NCBI RefSeq assembly: GCF_034344865.1
Contig: NZ_CP133774.1
Location: 4,092,001 to 4,156,000 of the forward strand
Source of the DNA: Pseudomonas sp. 10S4
GTDB lineage: Bacteria > Pseudomonadota > Gammaproteobacteria > Pseudomonadales > Pseudomonadaceae
Direction: 5' to 3'
Length of the DNA: 64,000 nt
The notes below the pieces were generated by a model, which did no database searches, was not told where the DNA came from, and saw only the letters and a list, made by a program, of their open reading frames with translations. The position numbers were made by a program, and so were the translations under genes. Shown in pieces: positions 44,477-53,328 of the stretch. How positions within the stretch are numbered: position 1 is the first letter of the stretch; each line of letters opens with the position of its first letter.

Positions 44477-44514
44477 ACGGGCGGCCCCGGGCTTTTTGAT
44501 CAATACCGAATCAC

Positions 44515-44722
44515 TGTGGGAGCGGGCTTGCTCGCGAAGGCGGCCTGTCAGTCGACATCATTGGTGAATGACAAACCGCTTTCGTGAGCAAGCCCACTCC
44601 CACAGTTGATTTCGTGTGGTCGACACTCAGCCTCGTGGGAGTGAGTCTGCTCGCGAAAGCAGCGTGGCAGTCGCCATCAATGTCGGATGTGAAGGCCTCT
44701 TCGTGAGCAAGCTCGCTCCCAC
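44515..44722. repeat. REP cluster, four units
   Basis: Alternating units near 44515, 44579, 44633 and 44699, all variants of GTGGGAGCGGGCTTGCTCGCGAA and its reverse complement, separated by spacers of about 35 bp. This is a multi-unit BIME. Confidence 0.88.
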
Positions 44723-44740
44723 AAGGGGAAGTGCAGGGGA

Positions 44741-45226
44741 TCAGAGGTCCAGTCCCTCCTGTATCACCGACAGCAGATTCACTTCCGTCAGCGCCACTGC
44801 GTCCGGTTGTTGCCCGGATTGCTCGATTGCCTGCAACCACCACTGCGTTTCGCCGTGTTCGTTTACAGTTCGCAGCAGGGGGATTTCTTTGCCTTTGAGG
44901 TGAATCTCGACACGCCCTGCGCCGTCAGCGGTGAAGCGCACGATTGGGATCAAGGTGATGTGGCGGTGATTGCCTTCGATCATCAGTTGGTCAATGGCGT
45001 AGGCGTAGGTCGCGCCATCGGGGTGACGCTCGAAGACATGAGTGGGGTTTCGGCGGATGTTCAGGCCGGCCTCCAGCAGCGGCTTCAGCCAGGCTTCGAT
45101 CTGGTGATACATTGCATAAACTTGGCTGGGCCAACTGTCGATCGCCTGATCGGTGCTGGTGCTCGCATCCGAGCTGGTTAGTCGGCTTTCTTTCAGTTTT
45201 GCGGCGAGCTCGTCTGCCTTACTCAT
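44741..45226 (-). CDS. Conserved hypothetical protein
   Basis: 161 aa from ATG 45226 (SKADELAAKLKESRLTSSDASTSTDQAIDSWPSQVYAMYHQIEAWLKPLLEAGLNIRRNPTHVFERHPDGATYAYAIDQLMIEGNHRHITLIPIVRF). A short helical N-terminus is followed by an alpha/beta domain ending EVNLLSVIQEGLDL. No signal peptide and no recognisable catalytic motif. Proteins of this appearance occur across pseudomonads without assigned function. Confidence 0.6.
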   Translation of the reverse strand: MSKADELAAKLKESRLTSSDASTSTDQAIDSWPSQVYAMYHQIEAWLKPLLEAGLNIRRNPTHVFERHPDGATYAYAIDQLMIEGNHRHITLIPIVRFTADGAGRVEIHLKGKEIPLLRTVNEHGETQWWLQAIEQSGQQPDAVALTEVNLLSVIQEGLDL

Positions 45227-45386
45227 TTCGGTTCCCTGTCGTGATGTAAGTGTGATCGTAGCCCTTTCAAGGTAATGCACGTTTTGCCCTGCGTCATGCG
45301 CTTGCAACACAAGCGTGACAAAAACCATCCGTTGGCCGTTCTTCGGTCAGGCATCAAATCTGTCACTGTCCCCAAGGAGTGGGTAT

Positions 45387-46055
45387 ATGAAGAAGCTTTA
45401 CGCAGCCATCGCAATCCTTGCGATTACTTTCGGCAACATCGGCCTGAGTTCGGCTCGGCAATCACACCAAGGCAAAGCCCCGACCGAGTCGGTGGCGGGG
45501 GTGTTCGATTACTACTTGCTGACGCTGTCCTGGTCGCCGACGTTCTGCCTGACTCACAAAGACGACACGCAATGCTCCGGCAAAGGCTACGGCTTTGTGC
45601 TTCACGGCCTCTGGCCGCAATACGCCAAGGGTGGCTGGCCGGAGTCGTGCCCGCCAATGGTGGCGTTGTCGCCGGCCGAGCAGAAGCAGGGGCTGACGCT
45701 GTTCCCGACGCCCAAGTTGCTTGAGCATGAATGGTCCAAGCACGGCACTTGCAGTGGTCTCGGCGCCTCGGGTTATCTGGACGTGGCGGACAAGGCCGTC
45801 GGTGCGGTGAAAATCCCTGAGCAGTTGCAACCCTTCAGCACCACCACCCATTACTTCCAGGCCCAGGAAATCATCGACCTGTTCCGTCAAAGCAATCCCG
45901 GGATTGCCGCGAACGGTATCGCGGTGATCTGCAATGGCCCGCAGTTGTCGGAAGTGCGGGTATGCCTGGGCAAGGACCTGGGGTTTGGCGCGTGCGGGAA
46001 AGGTGTGAAGACCTCGTGTCGTGACGGCGATATTCGGGTGCCACCGTCGCGCTGA
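45387..46055 (+). CDS. Periplasmic ribonuclease T2 family (RNase I-like)
   Basis: 222 aa from ATG 45387 (KKLYAAIAILAITFGNIGLSSA signal). Both RNase T2 active-site blocks are present: YGFVLHGLWPQYAKGGWPESC (CAS I, first His) and LLEHEWSKHGTCSGL (CAS II, Glu-Lys-His). At least six Cys suggest disulfides. It degrades RNA to 2',3'-cyclic phosphates in the periplasm for scavenging or defence. The upstream 72 in-frame bases are promoter or leader. Confidence 0.92.
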   Translation: MKKLYAAIAILAITFGNIGLSSARQSHQGKAPTESVAGVFDYYLLTLSWSPTFCLTHKDDTQCSGKGYGFVLHGLWPQYAKGGWPESCPPMVALSPAEQKQGLTLFPTPKLLEHEWSKHGTCSGLGASGYLDVADKAVGAVKIPEQLQPFSTTTHYFQAQEIIDLFRQSNPGIAANGIAVICNGPQLSEVRVCLGKDLGFGACGKGVKTSCRDGDIRVPPSR

Positions 46056-46079
46056 AATCGGTGAGTTAAAACGCAGAAC

Positions 46080-46235
46080 CTGTGGGAGCGAGCTTGCTCG
46101 CGATAGCGGACGACCAGGCAACACACGTGTTGAATGTGAAACCGTCATCGCGAGCAGGCTCGCTCCCACAATTGATCTTCAGTGAGCACAGATTTTGTGC
46201 ACGACACAGATCCAGTGGGGGAGTGAGCCTGCTCG
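46080..46235. repeat. REP cluster, three units
   Basis: Units near 46080, 46146 and 46213 (GTGGGAGCGAGCTTGCTCGCGA, TCGCGAGCAGGCTCGCTCCCAC, GGGGGAGTGAGCCTGCTCGCGAA), between convergent genes. Confidence 0.85.
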
Positions 46236-46255
46236 CGAATGGGCATCCTCCAATT

Positions 46256-46897
46256 TCAGCCTGCTTGAAGCGGCAATCCCAGCGCCACCAAATCCTTGCG
46301 CAACTGCGCCGCGTCGAAGAACTGCACCGCGTGAAATCCTTCGCGCTGCGCCCCTTCAATGTTTGGCCGGTGATCATCAATGAACACCGCCCGAGTACTA
46401 TCCACGTCGTAGCGTGACGCCAGCAACTGGAAGATCTCCGGTGAAGGCTTGATCACGCCCTCGACGCCCGACACCAGAATCCCCTCGAATCGCTGCAAAA
46501 ACTCGAAACGCTCAAGGGCAATCGGGAAGGTTTCGGCGGACCAGTTGGTCAGCGCCAGCAGCCGAATGCCGTTGGCGTGCAGTTCATCAAGGATCGCTAC
46601 GGTGTCTTCGATGGCGCCGCCGAGCATTTCTTCCCAGCGTTCGCGGTAGGCGCGGATCAGCGCTTCCTGGTCCGGATGCCGGGCGATGGCTTCCTCAATC
46701 GCTTCCTGCCAGGTCCGGCCCTGGTCTTGTTGTTCGTTCCAGGCGGTGTGGCAAACCTCTGCCAGGAAGGTTTCCATGGCCTCGACGTCATCTCCGAACA
46801 ACTTTTTGTAAAGGTTTCTGGGGTTCCAGCGGATAAGTACATTACCGAGATCGAAAACGGCGGTATTGATGGTGGTTGGGTGAGGGTGGGCAGTCAT
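46256..46897 (-). CDS. HAD-superfamily hydrolase, YihX-like
   Basis: 213 aa. Motif I VFDLGNVLIRWNPRN with nucleophile Asp (the second Asp replaced by Asn, as in the YihX group), motif II LLALTNWS, motif III VIKPSPEIFQLLASRY (Lys), motif IV VFIDDHRPNIEGA. The cap helices are typical of alpha-D-glucose-1-phosphatase-like enzymes. Probably acts on a sugar phosphate; substrate not determinable. Confidence 0.87.
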   Translation of the reverse strand: MTAHPHPTTINTAVFDLGNVLIRWNPRNLYKKLFGDDVEAMETFLAEVCHTAWNEQQDQGRTWQEAIEEAIARHPDQEALIRAYRERWEEMLGGAIEDTVAILDELHANGIRLLALTNWSAETFPIALERFEFLQRFEGILVSGVEGVIKPSPEIFQLLASRYDVDSTRAVFIDDHRPNIEGAQREGFHAVQFFDAAQLRKDLVALGLPLQAG

Positions 46898-47057
46898 GTT
46901 TTTTCCTCCTTGGGCAAACTTGTCGGGACAGGGTTTGAGGCCTGTGATCCTAGCAGAGATGGTTTTCCCATTGGCCCCTGACGCCCCCGTAGACTAAGCT
47001 CACAAAAAATAAGGGCTTTGGGCCTTTCGCCCACGCCGTGCCCTCCAGGAAGCACTT

Positions 47058-48625
47058 TTGCCGATCCCCATTCATGACTTGCACCACGCTCCTGGTGCCC
47101 TGAAACGCCTGCCTCTGCTCAAGGCTGCGGCGCTGTTTATTGCGGCGGTGTGCCTATGCCTGTGCGGCTTGCTGTACTTGCAACTGGAGCAGTCACGCCG
47201 TCATGACCTGGCCCTGGCGCAAATCGCATCATCTAACCTTACCCGGGCGATGGCGCAGCAGGCTGAAGACACGTTTACCAAGGCCGATCTGGTGCTGACC
47301 AGTCTTGTGGACTGGATTCAGGCAGATGGTTTCGATGGTGAACAAAAGCCGCGTTTGCAAAAACCTTCGCCCGACGGGTGCAGGCGTTGCACCAGTTGCA
47401 CGGGATTTTCCTGTTCGACAAACAAGGTCAGTGGGTCGTGACCTCGTTTCAGGATTTGCCCCGGGGCTCCGGTGTAATGGATCGCGAATACTTCAAATAC
47501 CACCAGCAAAACGTCTCGTCCCTGGCGCACATCGGGCCGGCGATTCGCAGTCGCGAGAACGGCGAGTGGATCATTCCGGTGACCAAGCGCATCAACGACA
47601 AGGACGGCAACTTCGAGGGCGTGTTGCTGGCCGGCATCAAGATGTCGTACTTCGATCAGTTCTTCAAAAGCTTCAGCATTGATGACCACGGGGCAATGTT
47701 TTTGGCGCTCACGGACGGCACGTTACTGGCGCGCCGACCGTTTGTTGAAGCGCAAATCGGCACCTCGTTGGCCCAAGGGGCGATTTTCCAGAAGCATCTG
47801 CCCGTCGCCACCTCTGGCAACGCGATGATCAGTTCGGTGGTCGACGACACGGTTCGCTTGTATGGCTACCGACAGTTGGAGAGTTATCCGCTGGTGGTGT
47901 CGGCGGCATCCTCCAGGGACGCGATTCTCAAGGAGTGGTACGCCACCGCGTTTCAATCCAGCGTCATTGTGGCCTTGGTGGTATTGGGCGTGGGGCTGTT
48001 CGGCTGGGTGTTCATTCATCAAGTGCGCGACGGGGGGCGGATCGAAGCTGACCTACGCAAGGCCCAGGAAGCGCTGGAACTGATCGCGACCCATGACAGC
48101 CTGACCGGCCTGGCAAACCGGCGTCTGTTCGAACGGGCGCTGGAGATCGAATTCGGCCGTGGCGCCCGACAGGGAAGCCCGCTGAGCCTGGTGATGCTCG
48201 ATATCGATTTCTTCAAGCGTTACAACGATACCTACGGCCACGTGGCCGGAGATCACTGCCTGGCCGAAGTGGCGCGAGCGCTCAAGAGTTGCTGCCATCG
48301 CAAGGCTGATCTGGCGGTGCGCTACGGTGGCGAAGAGTTTGCGGCGTTGCTGCCCGACACCGACATTCACGGTGCGATGGCGATTGCCGAGCAGATCCGC
48401 CGCAGCGTCATGGACAAGAACATCACCCACAGCGGCTCACCCACCGGTTACGTGACGGTCAGTCTGGGTTGCTATTCGTTTGTGCCGACTGGGCGCGACA
48501 GTATCGAAGTATTCATCCAGCGGGCGGACGCTGCTTTGTATCAGGCCAAGCACTCGGGACGAAACCGATCAGCGGTATTGTCGATGGAGGGCGGCGTCGA
48601 GGCGTTGATGCGTTCGGACCGGTGA
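47058..48625 (+). CDS. Diguanylate cyclase with periplasmic Cache sensor, frameshifted
   Basis: Start TTG 47058 or a nearby codon. One membrane helix (LLKAAALFIAAVCLCLCGLLYL), a large dCache-type periplasmic sensor (IFLFDKQGQWVVTSFQDLPRG; PVTKRINDKDGNFEGVLLAGIKMSYFDQFFKSFSIDDHGAMFLA), a second helix (SSVIVALVVLGVGLFGWVFIHQV), and a GGDEF domain: DSLTGLANRRLFERAL, LVMLDIDFFKRYNDTYGHVAGD, active site RYGGEEF with an I-site RKAD five residues before it. The frame breaks at about 47359-47364 in an A run (AAAAA should be AAAAAA). Restored length is 522 aa. Makes c-di-GMP, the ligand of the PilZ proteins in this window. Confidence 0.88.
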
Positions 48626-48728
48626 ATCAGTCAATCGGCTGATAGCGCCCAAGGGGCGTACCTGACCCAATCATGTGTTTACAGCAGTCGACAGACCATG
48701 ACTGATGTCATGGCCTGCGTTGATGCGT

Positions 48729-49028
48729 TCAACTGCCTTTACCGTTCCCGGCAGCGCTGGTTCCGCCGTCAGCAGGCTCCGTTCCGCCAGTGGTGCCGGC
48801 TCCCGAACCGCTGGCGCCACCGTTACTGCCAGTGGCCGGGCTGTCATTGTCCGACGTGTTACCGCCGGTGGGGGAGCTCGGGGTGTTGGTTTTATTGGGC
48901 GACGTTGTCGCGCTGCTGCTAGCGCCTGACGAGGTGCCACTGGAATCGTTGGATGCCGCGAACGTGGTCACGGACGCCGCTGACAGCACTCCGGCCAGCA
49001 ACAACGCGGTGATTTTGGTATTCATCAT
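48729..49028 (-). CDS. Low-complexity Ser/Thr/Gly-rich secreted protein
   Basis: 99 aa from ATG 49028, with GGAGACG upstream. Signal peptide MMNTKITALLLAGVLSAASVTTFA-ASN, then an almost featureless stretch of Ser, Thr, Gly, Asn, Pro and Asp (for example SGTSSGASSSATTSPNKTNT). Probably intrinsically disordered and exported. Similar short tails occur in pseudomonads without known role. Confidence 0.6.
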   Translation of the reverse strand: MMNTKITALLLAGVLSAASVTTFAASNDSSGTSSGASSSATTSPNKTNTPSSPTGGNTSDNDSPATGSNGGASGSGAGTTGGTEPADGGTSAAGNGKGS

Positions 49029-49051
49029 GGTTCGTCTCCAGAAATGAGGCA

Positions 49052-49276
49052 TTACATGATGTTGGTGTGACTCGCGGTCCGGTTTGTGCCGTTTGCGTGA
49101 CGAGTGGTAGGCCCGACCGTCAACGGAACGCTGCACGTAAAAGGCAGATCGCCTCTTCTACGGTCGTGCGTCGTGCGGTTGGCGCTGGTGGCGTAAGTGT
49201 CGAGGAACACTTGAGTGGCGAGGCCGCTGATGCACAAGGCGTCAGCGGGTTGGCCCAAGCGATAGTGGAGGGGCAT
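49052..49276 (-). pseudogene. Truncated GNAT acetyltransferase remnant
   Basis: ATG 49276 starts PLHYRLGQPADALCISGLATQVFLDTYATSA, which looks like the N-terminus of a GNAT acetyltransferase (VFLDTYAT block). After about 32 residues the likeness stops and the frame runs through Arg/Thr-rich sequence to a stop. The acetyl-CoA-binding motif is absent, so this appears to be a decayed or truncated gene. Confidence 0.5.
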
Positions 49277-49325
49277 GGTGACGATTTCCTTTTCGTTCCA
49301 GGATTTAAGCATTGGCAAATTTCCA

Positions 49326-49424
49326 CTGTGGGGGCGGGCTTGCTCGCGAAAGCGTCGGCACATCCAGCATTGCTGTAACTGACACACCGCTTTCGCGAGC
49401 AAGCCCGCTCCCACAGTAGATCGT
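49326..49424. repeat. REP pair
   Basis: TGTGGGGGCGGGCTTGCTCGCGAAAG and CTTTCGCGAGCAAGCCCG plus CTCCCACAG in opposite orientation, just downstream of the GNAT gene at 49428. Confidence 0.87.
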
Positions 49425-49427
49425 GTG

Positions 49428-50015
49428 TTAACGGGGCTCGTATTCAGCCAGTTTCTTTTCCAGATTCTGCCTAACCAGTGGCCACTCATCATCAATGATG
49501 CTGAACCGCACCGAGTTGCGTTTGCGTCCGTCCGGCATGATCCGCTCGTGGCGCACGATGCCTTCCTGTTGTGCGCCCAGCCTGAGGATCGCGTTGCGGG
49601 ATTTCTGGTTGTTTTCGTCGGTGATGAATTGCACCCGAACGCAATCGAGCACTTCGAAGGCATGGCGCAGCATCAGGTACTTGGCTTCGGTGTTGACGAA
49701 GGTTTTCTGCCAACTGGCGCCGATCCAGCTACTGCCGATTTCGAGCTTGCGGTTGAGCCGGTCGACTTTCCAGAAGCGTGTCGAGCCGATGACCTTGCCC
49801 GTGTCCTTGAGCACAATGACGAACGGCAGGACGCTGCCGGCATCGCGTCCGTCGAGGGCTTTTTTGAGGTAGCTGTCGACGGTGGTCGAGGAGGGCACGA
49901 TGGTGACTGTCAGGTTCCACAGTTCGCCATCTGCGGCGGCGCGCACCAGCGCTTCGGCATCGGTGTATTGAAGCGGGCGCAGGATGATTCGGTTGCCTTC
50001 CAGGAGTGTTTCCAT
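49428..50015 (-). CDS. GNAT-family N-acetyltransferase, RimJ/RimL type
   Basis: 195 aa from ATG 50015 (ETLLEGNRIILRPLQYTDAEALVRAAADGELWNLTVTIVPS). GNAT features: PFVIVLKDTGKVIGSTRFWKVDRLNRKLEIGSSWIGASWQKTFVNTEAKYLMLRHAFEVLDCVRVQFITDENNQKSRNAILRLGAQQEGIVRHERIMPDGRKRNSVRFSI, i.e. the RimL-like pattern for N-terminal or antibiotic-type acetylation. The acetyl-CoA P-loop is weak (WQKTFVNTEA), as in this subgroup. Target unknown. Confidence 0.88.
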   Translation of the reverse strand: METLLEGNRIILRPLQYTDAEALVRAAADGELWNLTVTIVPSSTTVDSYLKKALDGRDAGSVLPFVIVLKDTGKVIGSTRFWKVDRLNRKLEIGSSWIGASWQKTFVNTEAKYLMLRHAFEVLDCVRVQFITDENNQKSRNAILRLGAQQEGIVRHERIMPDGRKRNSVRFSIIDDEWPLVRQNLEKKLAEYEPR

Positions 50016-50145
50016 GAGGTCGATGTTCTCGGCAGATCGGGCAGGGCGCTGGGCACTTATTACGCCGTACATTGCTTCGTCGGCGCAACCACCTGAACGG
50101 GTCGATGTCACACACTAGGCACCTCGCTACCCGGAGCTTTGGTCG

Positions 50146-50940
50146 ATGAAAAATTTGCGAATCGCGACGTTCAACGTCAACGGCTTGCGTGCGCGGTTGC
50201 CAAGCCTGCTGGCCTGGCTGACGCGAGAACAACCCGACATCGTCTGCTTGCAAGAGCTCAAATCAGTCGACAGTGCTTTCCCCGCCGCGGAGCTGGAAGC
50301 GGCCGGGTACGGTGCGATCTGGCACGGCCAGTCCTCGTGGAATGGCGTGGCGATCCTGGCCCGGGATGCGCAGCCGCTGGAGAGTCGGCGCGGCCTGCCG
50401 GGAGACGAAAGCGACACCCAGAGTCGCTACCTCGAAGCGGCGGTTCACGGGGTGCTGGTGGGGTGCCTGTACTTGCCCAATGGCAACCCGCAGCCGGGGC
50501 CGAAGTTCGATTACAAACTGGCGTGGTTCGAACGCCTGATCAGTTATGCACAGGCGCTTCAGGGCAGCGAGCATCCGGTGGTGCTGGCCGGCGACTACAA
50601 CGTGGTGCCCACTGACCTGGACATCTACAACACACGCTCCTGGCTCAAGGACGCGCTGCTGCAACCCGAGAGTCGCGAGTGTTATCAGCGACTGCTGGAT
50701 CAGGGCTGGACCGATTCCCTGCGTCATCTTTATCCCGAGGATCGTCTCTATACGTTCTGGGATTACTTCCGTCAGCACTGGCAGACAAACTCCGGCTTGC
50801 GCATTGATCATCTGCTGCTCAACCCGGCGCTGAGTCCGTACCTGCAAGAGGCTGGCGTCGATGCCTGGGTGCGCAACGAGCCCCATGCCAGCGACCACGC
50901 GCCGACGTGGATTCGGCTGGGGGCGCGCAAGCGGCGTTGA
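50146..50940 (+). CDS. xthA: Exodeoxyribonuclease III family (AP endonuclease)
   Basis: 264 aa. Cuts DNA at abasic sites and degrades 3' ends in base excision repair. Motifs: LRIATFNVNGLRARL (Asn), VCLQELKS (metal Glu), GVAILARD, GCLYLPNGNPQPGPKFDYKL, VLAGDYNVVPTDLDIYN (Asp, Asn), LRIDHLLLNPAL and EPHASDHAPTWIRL (Asp-His). Pseudomonads carry more than one paralogue, so xthA is a family-level symbol here. Confidence 0.9.
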   Translation: MKNLRIATFNVNGLRARLPSLLAWLTREQPDIVCLQELKSVDSAFPAAELEAAGYGAIWHGQSSWNGVAILARDAQPLESRRGLPGDESDTQSRYLEAAVHGVLVGCLYLPNGNPQPGPKFDYKLAWFERLISYAQALQGSEHPVVLAGDYNVVPTDLDIYNTRSWLKDALLQPESRECYQRLLDQGWTDSLRHLYPEDRLYTFWDYFRQHWQTNSGLRIDHLLLNPALSPYLQEAGVDAWVRNEPHASDHAPTWIRLGARKRR

Positions 50941-51050
50941 TTTTTGTGGACGGCGATTGGCGAAATCAATTGTCGGACAAAGTGCTTTATCCCTTATATA
51001 TGGCGCCCATCGGCGGAGTGATCCGCGGCACCGTGCATAAGGACCGAGCA

Positions 51051-51887
51051 ATGAGTGAGCCACGCCTGACGTATCTGAACCTATATTTGCAACGCTTGGG
51101 TTTCAGCGCTACCCCTGCGCCAACCCTGGAAACCCTGCGTCAACTTCAACTGCGCCACACCGGTGCTTTCCCGTTCGAGAACCTCACCACGTTATCGGGC
51201 GAGCCGGTACTGATCGATTTGCCTTCGGTCGAGCAAAAAGTCCTGCACCAGGGGCGCGGTGGTTACTGCTACGAACTGAACAGCTTGTTCCTGGCCTTGC
51301 TGCAGGACTTGGGTTTTAACGTTCGCGGTATCAGCGGTCGCGTAGTACTCGGCCAGCCCGAAGGCACGTGGACGGCGCGCACCCACCGCTTGAGCCTGGT
51401 GACCCTGGACGGCGTACGCTACATCAGCGACGTCGGCTTCGGCGGCATGGTGCCCACCGCGCCGCTGATGCTCGACACCCTCGACGAACAGCTCACGCCC
51501 CACGAGACGTATCGCATCGAACAGCATGAGGACGGCTACACGCTACGCGCCAACGTTGCCGGTGAGTGGCGGGCGATGTACGTCTTCGACCTGCAACGCC
51601 AGGAAGACATCGATTACACCCTCGGCAACTGGTACGTCTCGACCCATCCAGATTCGCCGTTTAATAAGCGTTTGATGGTGTCGCTCACCGGGGAGGGGTG
51701 GCGGCGGACATTGAGCGACGGCAGTTTCACCATTCACCGGATTGGCAGCGAGAGCGAACGGCGTGAGGTGAGGGATGTGGATGAGGTGATCGGGGTGCTG
51801 GAAAGTGAGTTTGGGATTCGGGTGCCGCCGAATGTTCATCTGAGGCAGGTGATCGAGCGTTTGATTGAGCCTAAAGAGCAGGTTTGA
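51051..51887 (+). CDS. nat: Arylamine N-acetyltransferase
   Basis: 278 aa from ATG 51051 with AAGGA upstream. Transfers acetyl groups from acetyl-CoA to arylamines and hydrazines. The Cys-His-Asp triad is visible: GRGGYCYELNSLFLALL (Cys), WTARTHRLSLVTLDG (His) and RYISDVGFGGMVPTAPL (Asp). N-terminal LNLYLQRLGFSATPAPTLETLRQLQLRHTGAFPFENLTTLSG is diagnostic. Length is the usual prokaryotic NAT size. Confidence 0.94.
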   Translation: MSEPRLTYLNLYLQRLGFSATPAPTLETLRQLQLRHTGAFPFENLTTLSGEPVLIDLPSVEQKVLHQGRGGYCYELNSLFLALLQDLGFNVRGISGRVVLGQPEGTWTARTHRLSLVTLDGVRYISDVGFGGMVPTAPLMLDTLDEQLTPHETYRIEQHEDGYTLRANVAGEWRAMYVFDLQRQEDIDYTLGNWYVSTHPDSPFNKRLMVSLTGEGWRRTLSDGSFTIHRIGSESERREVRDVDEVIGVLESEFGIRVPPNVHLRQVIERLIEPKEQV

Positions 51888-51969
51888 CTGATCAGGCGGA
51901 AGGCAGGCCTATCCGGTTTGCCTTCCTTGTTCAGGTCGTCGCAGGCCAAATTGTTGCTTGGGCCACTTT

Positions 51970-52422
51970 TTAACGAATGTCGCGCCTCCACAGCCCGTTG
52001 TTAACATTCAAGCGCCTGCAAGCGAGCCCCAGTCGTGGATAGATCCAAGGAATGCCAAATCGGCGAATGGTGAAATAAAACCGGTAGTCGGCCAAGCCGT
52101 CGATGGTGGCGTAGAAGTTTGCTGCGTCCAGCCAGATCACCTCCTCGAGCCAGAACGAGCTGTACATTTGGTAGATCGTACGTTCGCTCAACACCGTTTT
52201 GAGGTCCTGGCTGACCAGTACAAAACAAACGGCCTCTTCGTAGGGGCAGTCGAAGTCGGTCACCAGCAGATAACCGGCTGCGGTTTCGTACTGGCGCAAT
52301 AGATTGAAGCCGGAAATCGCCAACGAAGATGCGCAGCCATCGATAATGACGGGGTTTTTCTCCGGCCAGTTTTCATAGGGGCCGTGATGCTGTACCAGTG
52401 CGAATCGCTCAATCGCTTTCAT
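51970..52422 (-). CDS. Hypothetical protein
   Basis: 150 aa (KAIERFALVQHHGPYENWPEKNPVIIDGCASSLAISGFNLLRQYETAAGYLLVTDFDCPYEEAVCFVLVSQDLKTVLSERTIYQMYSSFWLEEVIWLDAANFYATIDGLADYRFYFTIRRFGIPWIYPRLGLACRR). Rich in aromatic residues, no signal peptide. Looks like a compact alpha/beta cytosolic protein; similar small proteins accompany polymorphic toxins as immunity partners, but there is no toxin here. Unrecognised. Confidence 0.55.
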   Translation of the reverse strand: MKAIERFALVQHHGPYENWPEKNPVIIDGCASSLAISGFNLLRQYETAAGYLLVTDFDCPYEEAVCFVLVSQDLKTVLSERTIYQMYSSFWLEEVIWLDAANFYATIDGLADYRFYFTIRRFGIPWIYPRLGLACRRLNVNNGLWRRDIR

Positions 52423-52537
52423 AGTCGTAACTCAGCGCCGGTTACTGACTATGGCCGAACATCCGGCGCCATCACCCGATGGATTTCGCTGAGGGCCTCT
52501 GCGAGTTTTTTCTCGAGGCTTTTCAGGTCGGTGGTCG

Positions 52538-52795
52538 TTACGCCTTTTTTAGATGGGCTGCGTTTGCGCCGCTGTATTGATCGGCCTTCGCGACGTGCCC
52601 CTTCTCGCAGAGCAAGGCCTGTCGCAACGTGTTGTTGATCACTGTCTGATAACCAAACCCCTCGTTCTCCGCGAGGGAGCGAGCCGCCTCGATCACGGCA
52701 TCATCGAGCATGATGGTGATGCGGGTCTTGCCTTTGCTGGAGGCAGCCGCCCCGCGCTTGGCGTTACTGAAGTCGTACTCGTCTTTCATGGTCAT
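52538..52795 (-). CDS. brnA: BrnA-type ribbon-helix-helix antitoxin
   Basis: 85 aa from ATG 52795 (TMKDEYDFSNAKRGAAASSKGKTRITIMLDDAVIEAARSLAENEGFGYQTVINNTLRQALL). The EYDFSxAxRG start and KTRITIMLDDAVIEAARS helix pattern are typical BrnA. It binds the toxin and represses its own operon. The start overlaps the stop of the toxin-like frame (ATGA), so the order toxin-antitoxin is the classical one. Confidence 0.82.
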   Translation of the reverse strand: MTMKDEYDFSNAKRGAAASSKGKTRITIMLDDAVIEAARSLAENEGFGYQTVINNTLRQALLCEKGHVAKADQYSGANAAHLKKA

Positions 52796-53073
52796 GCCTC
52801 CTTGTACTGACGGCGCTCGTTTTTGGTGGCGATGCGCGCGGAAATAATTCGAACGAAATTCGGGTCGCGCCAAGTGTAGGCAACCACCAGCAAACGACCT
52901 TTCGCATCCTGCCCCAGGATGATCCAGCGCTGCTCATCGTGATCGCAGTCCGGCAGCGTCAGGGCTCGCTCGTCATCGAATATCGACTCGGTATCCGCAA
53001 GGCTGACGCCTCGATGCTTGAGTTTATTGGCCGCGTTCTTTGCCTTGTCGTACTGAATTTCGAATGGCTTAAT
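52792..53073 (-). CDS. brnT: BrnT-like toxin, without a standard start codon
   Basis: The frame reads IKPFEIQYDKAKNAANKLKHRGVSLADTESIFDDERALTLPDCDHDEQRWIILGQDAKGRLLVVAYTWRDPNFVRIISARIATKNERRQYKEA, a complete BrnT ribonuclease toxin (FExxYDxxKxxxNxxKHxGVSL; RIISARxATxxERxxY). No ATG, GTG or TTG is in frame before the conserved region: only ATA and ATT (53073). An ATG at 53080 is one frame away; removing one base between 53071 and 53078 would join it. Either the toxin start has been lost, or a one-base sequencing error is present. An AT-rich near-palindrome at 53076-53096 may be the operator. Confidence 0.6.
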   Translation of the reverse strand: MKPFEIQYDKAKNAANKLKHRGVSLADTESIFDDERALTLPDCDHDEQRWIILGQDAKGRLLVVAYTWRDPNFVRIISARIATKNERRQYKEA

Positions 53074-53248
53074 TATGCATACTTTATATGTATAAAAAAG
53101 AGGGCATCCGTGCCGGCGGTCGCCATGAAGACAAAAGACTAGCGGGAGAAGGGATGTGTGCTGTGCTGGATGTATTGCAAGGTTTTTGGTGCGTCAGGCG
53201 CACCGCGCATTGATCAAAATGGATAGATGTCCATAATCTGACTGATGA

Positions 53249-53260
53249 GTTGTATACAAC
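53249..53260. promoter_or_regulatory. Candidate GntR-type operator
   Basis: GTTGTATACAAC is a perfect 12-bp palindrome of the TNGTnnACNA class bound by FadR/FCD-subfamily GntR regulators. It lies about 70 bp before the permease start. Confidence 0.45.
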
Positions 53261-53328
53261 TCTATAGACATTTGTCCTGAGTCTTGCATACAGTGTGCGC
53301 ATAACAAAAACCAGGGAACCCCCCAACC

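Noticed and set aside
43196..44503. A 435-codon frame antisense to the metallophosphoesterase and cupredoxin
   Set aside because: Both sense genes have complete motifs and signal peptides; the antisense product has none.
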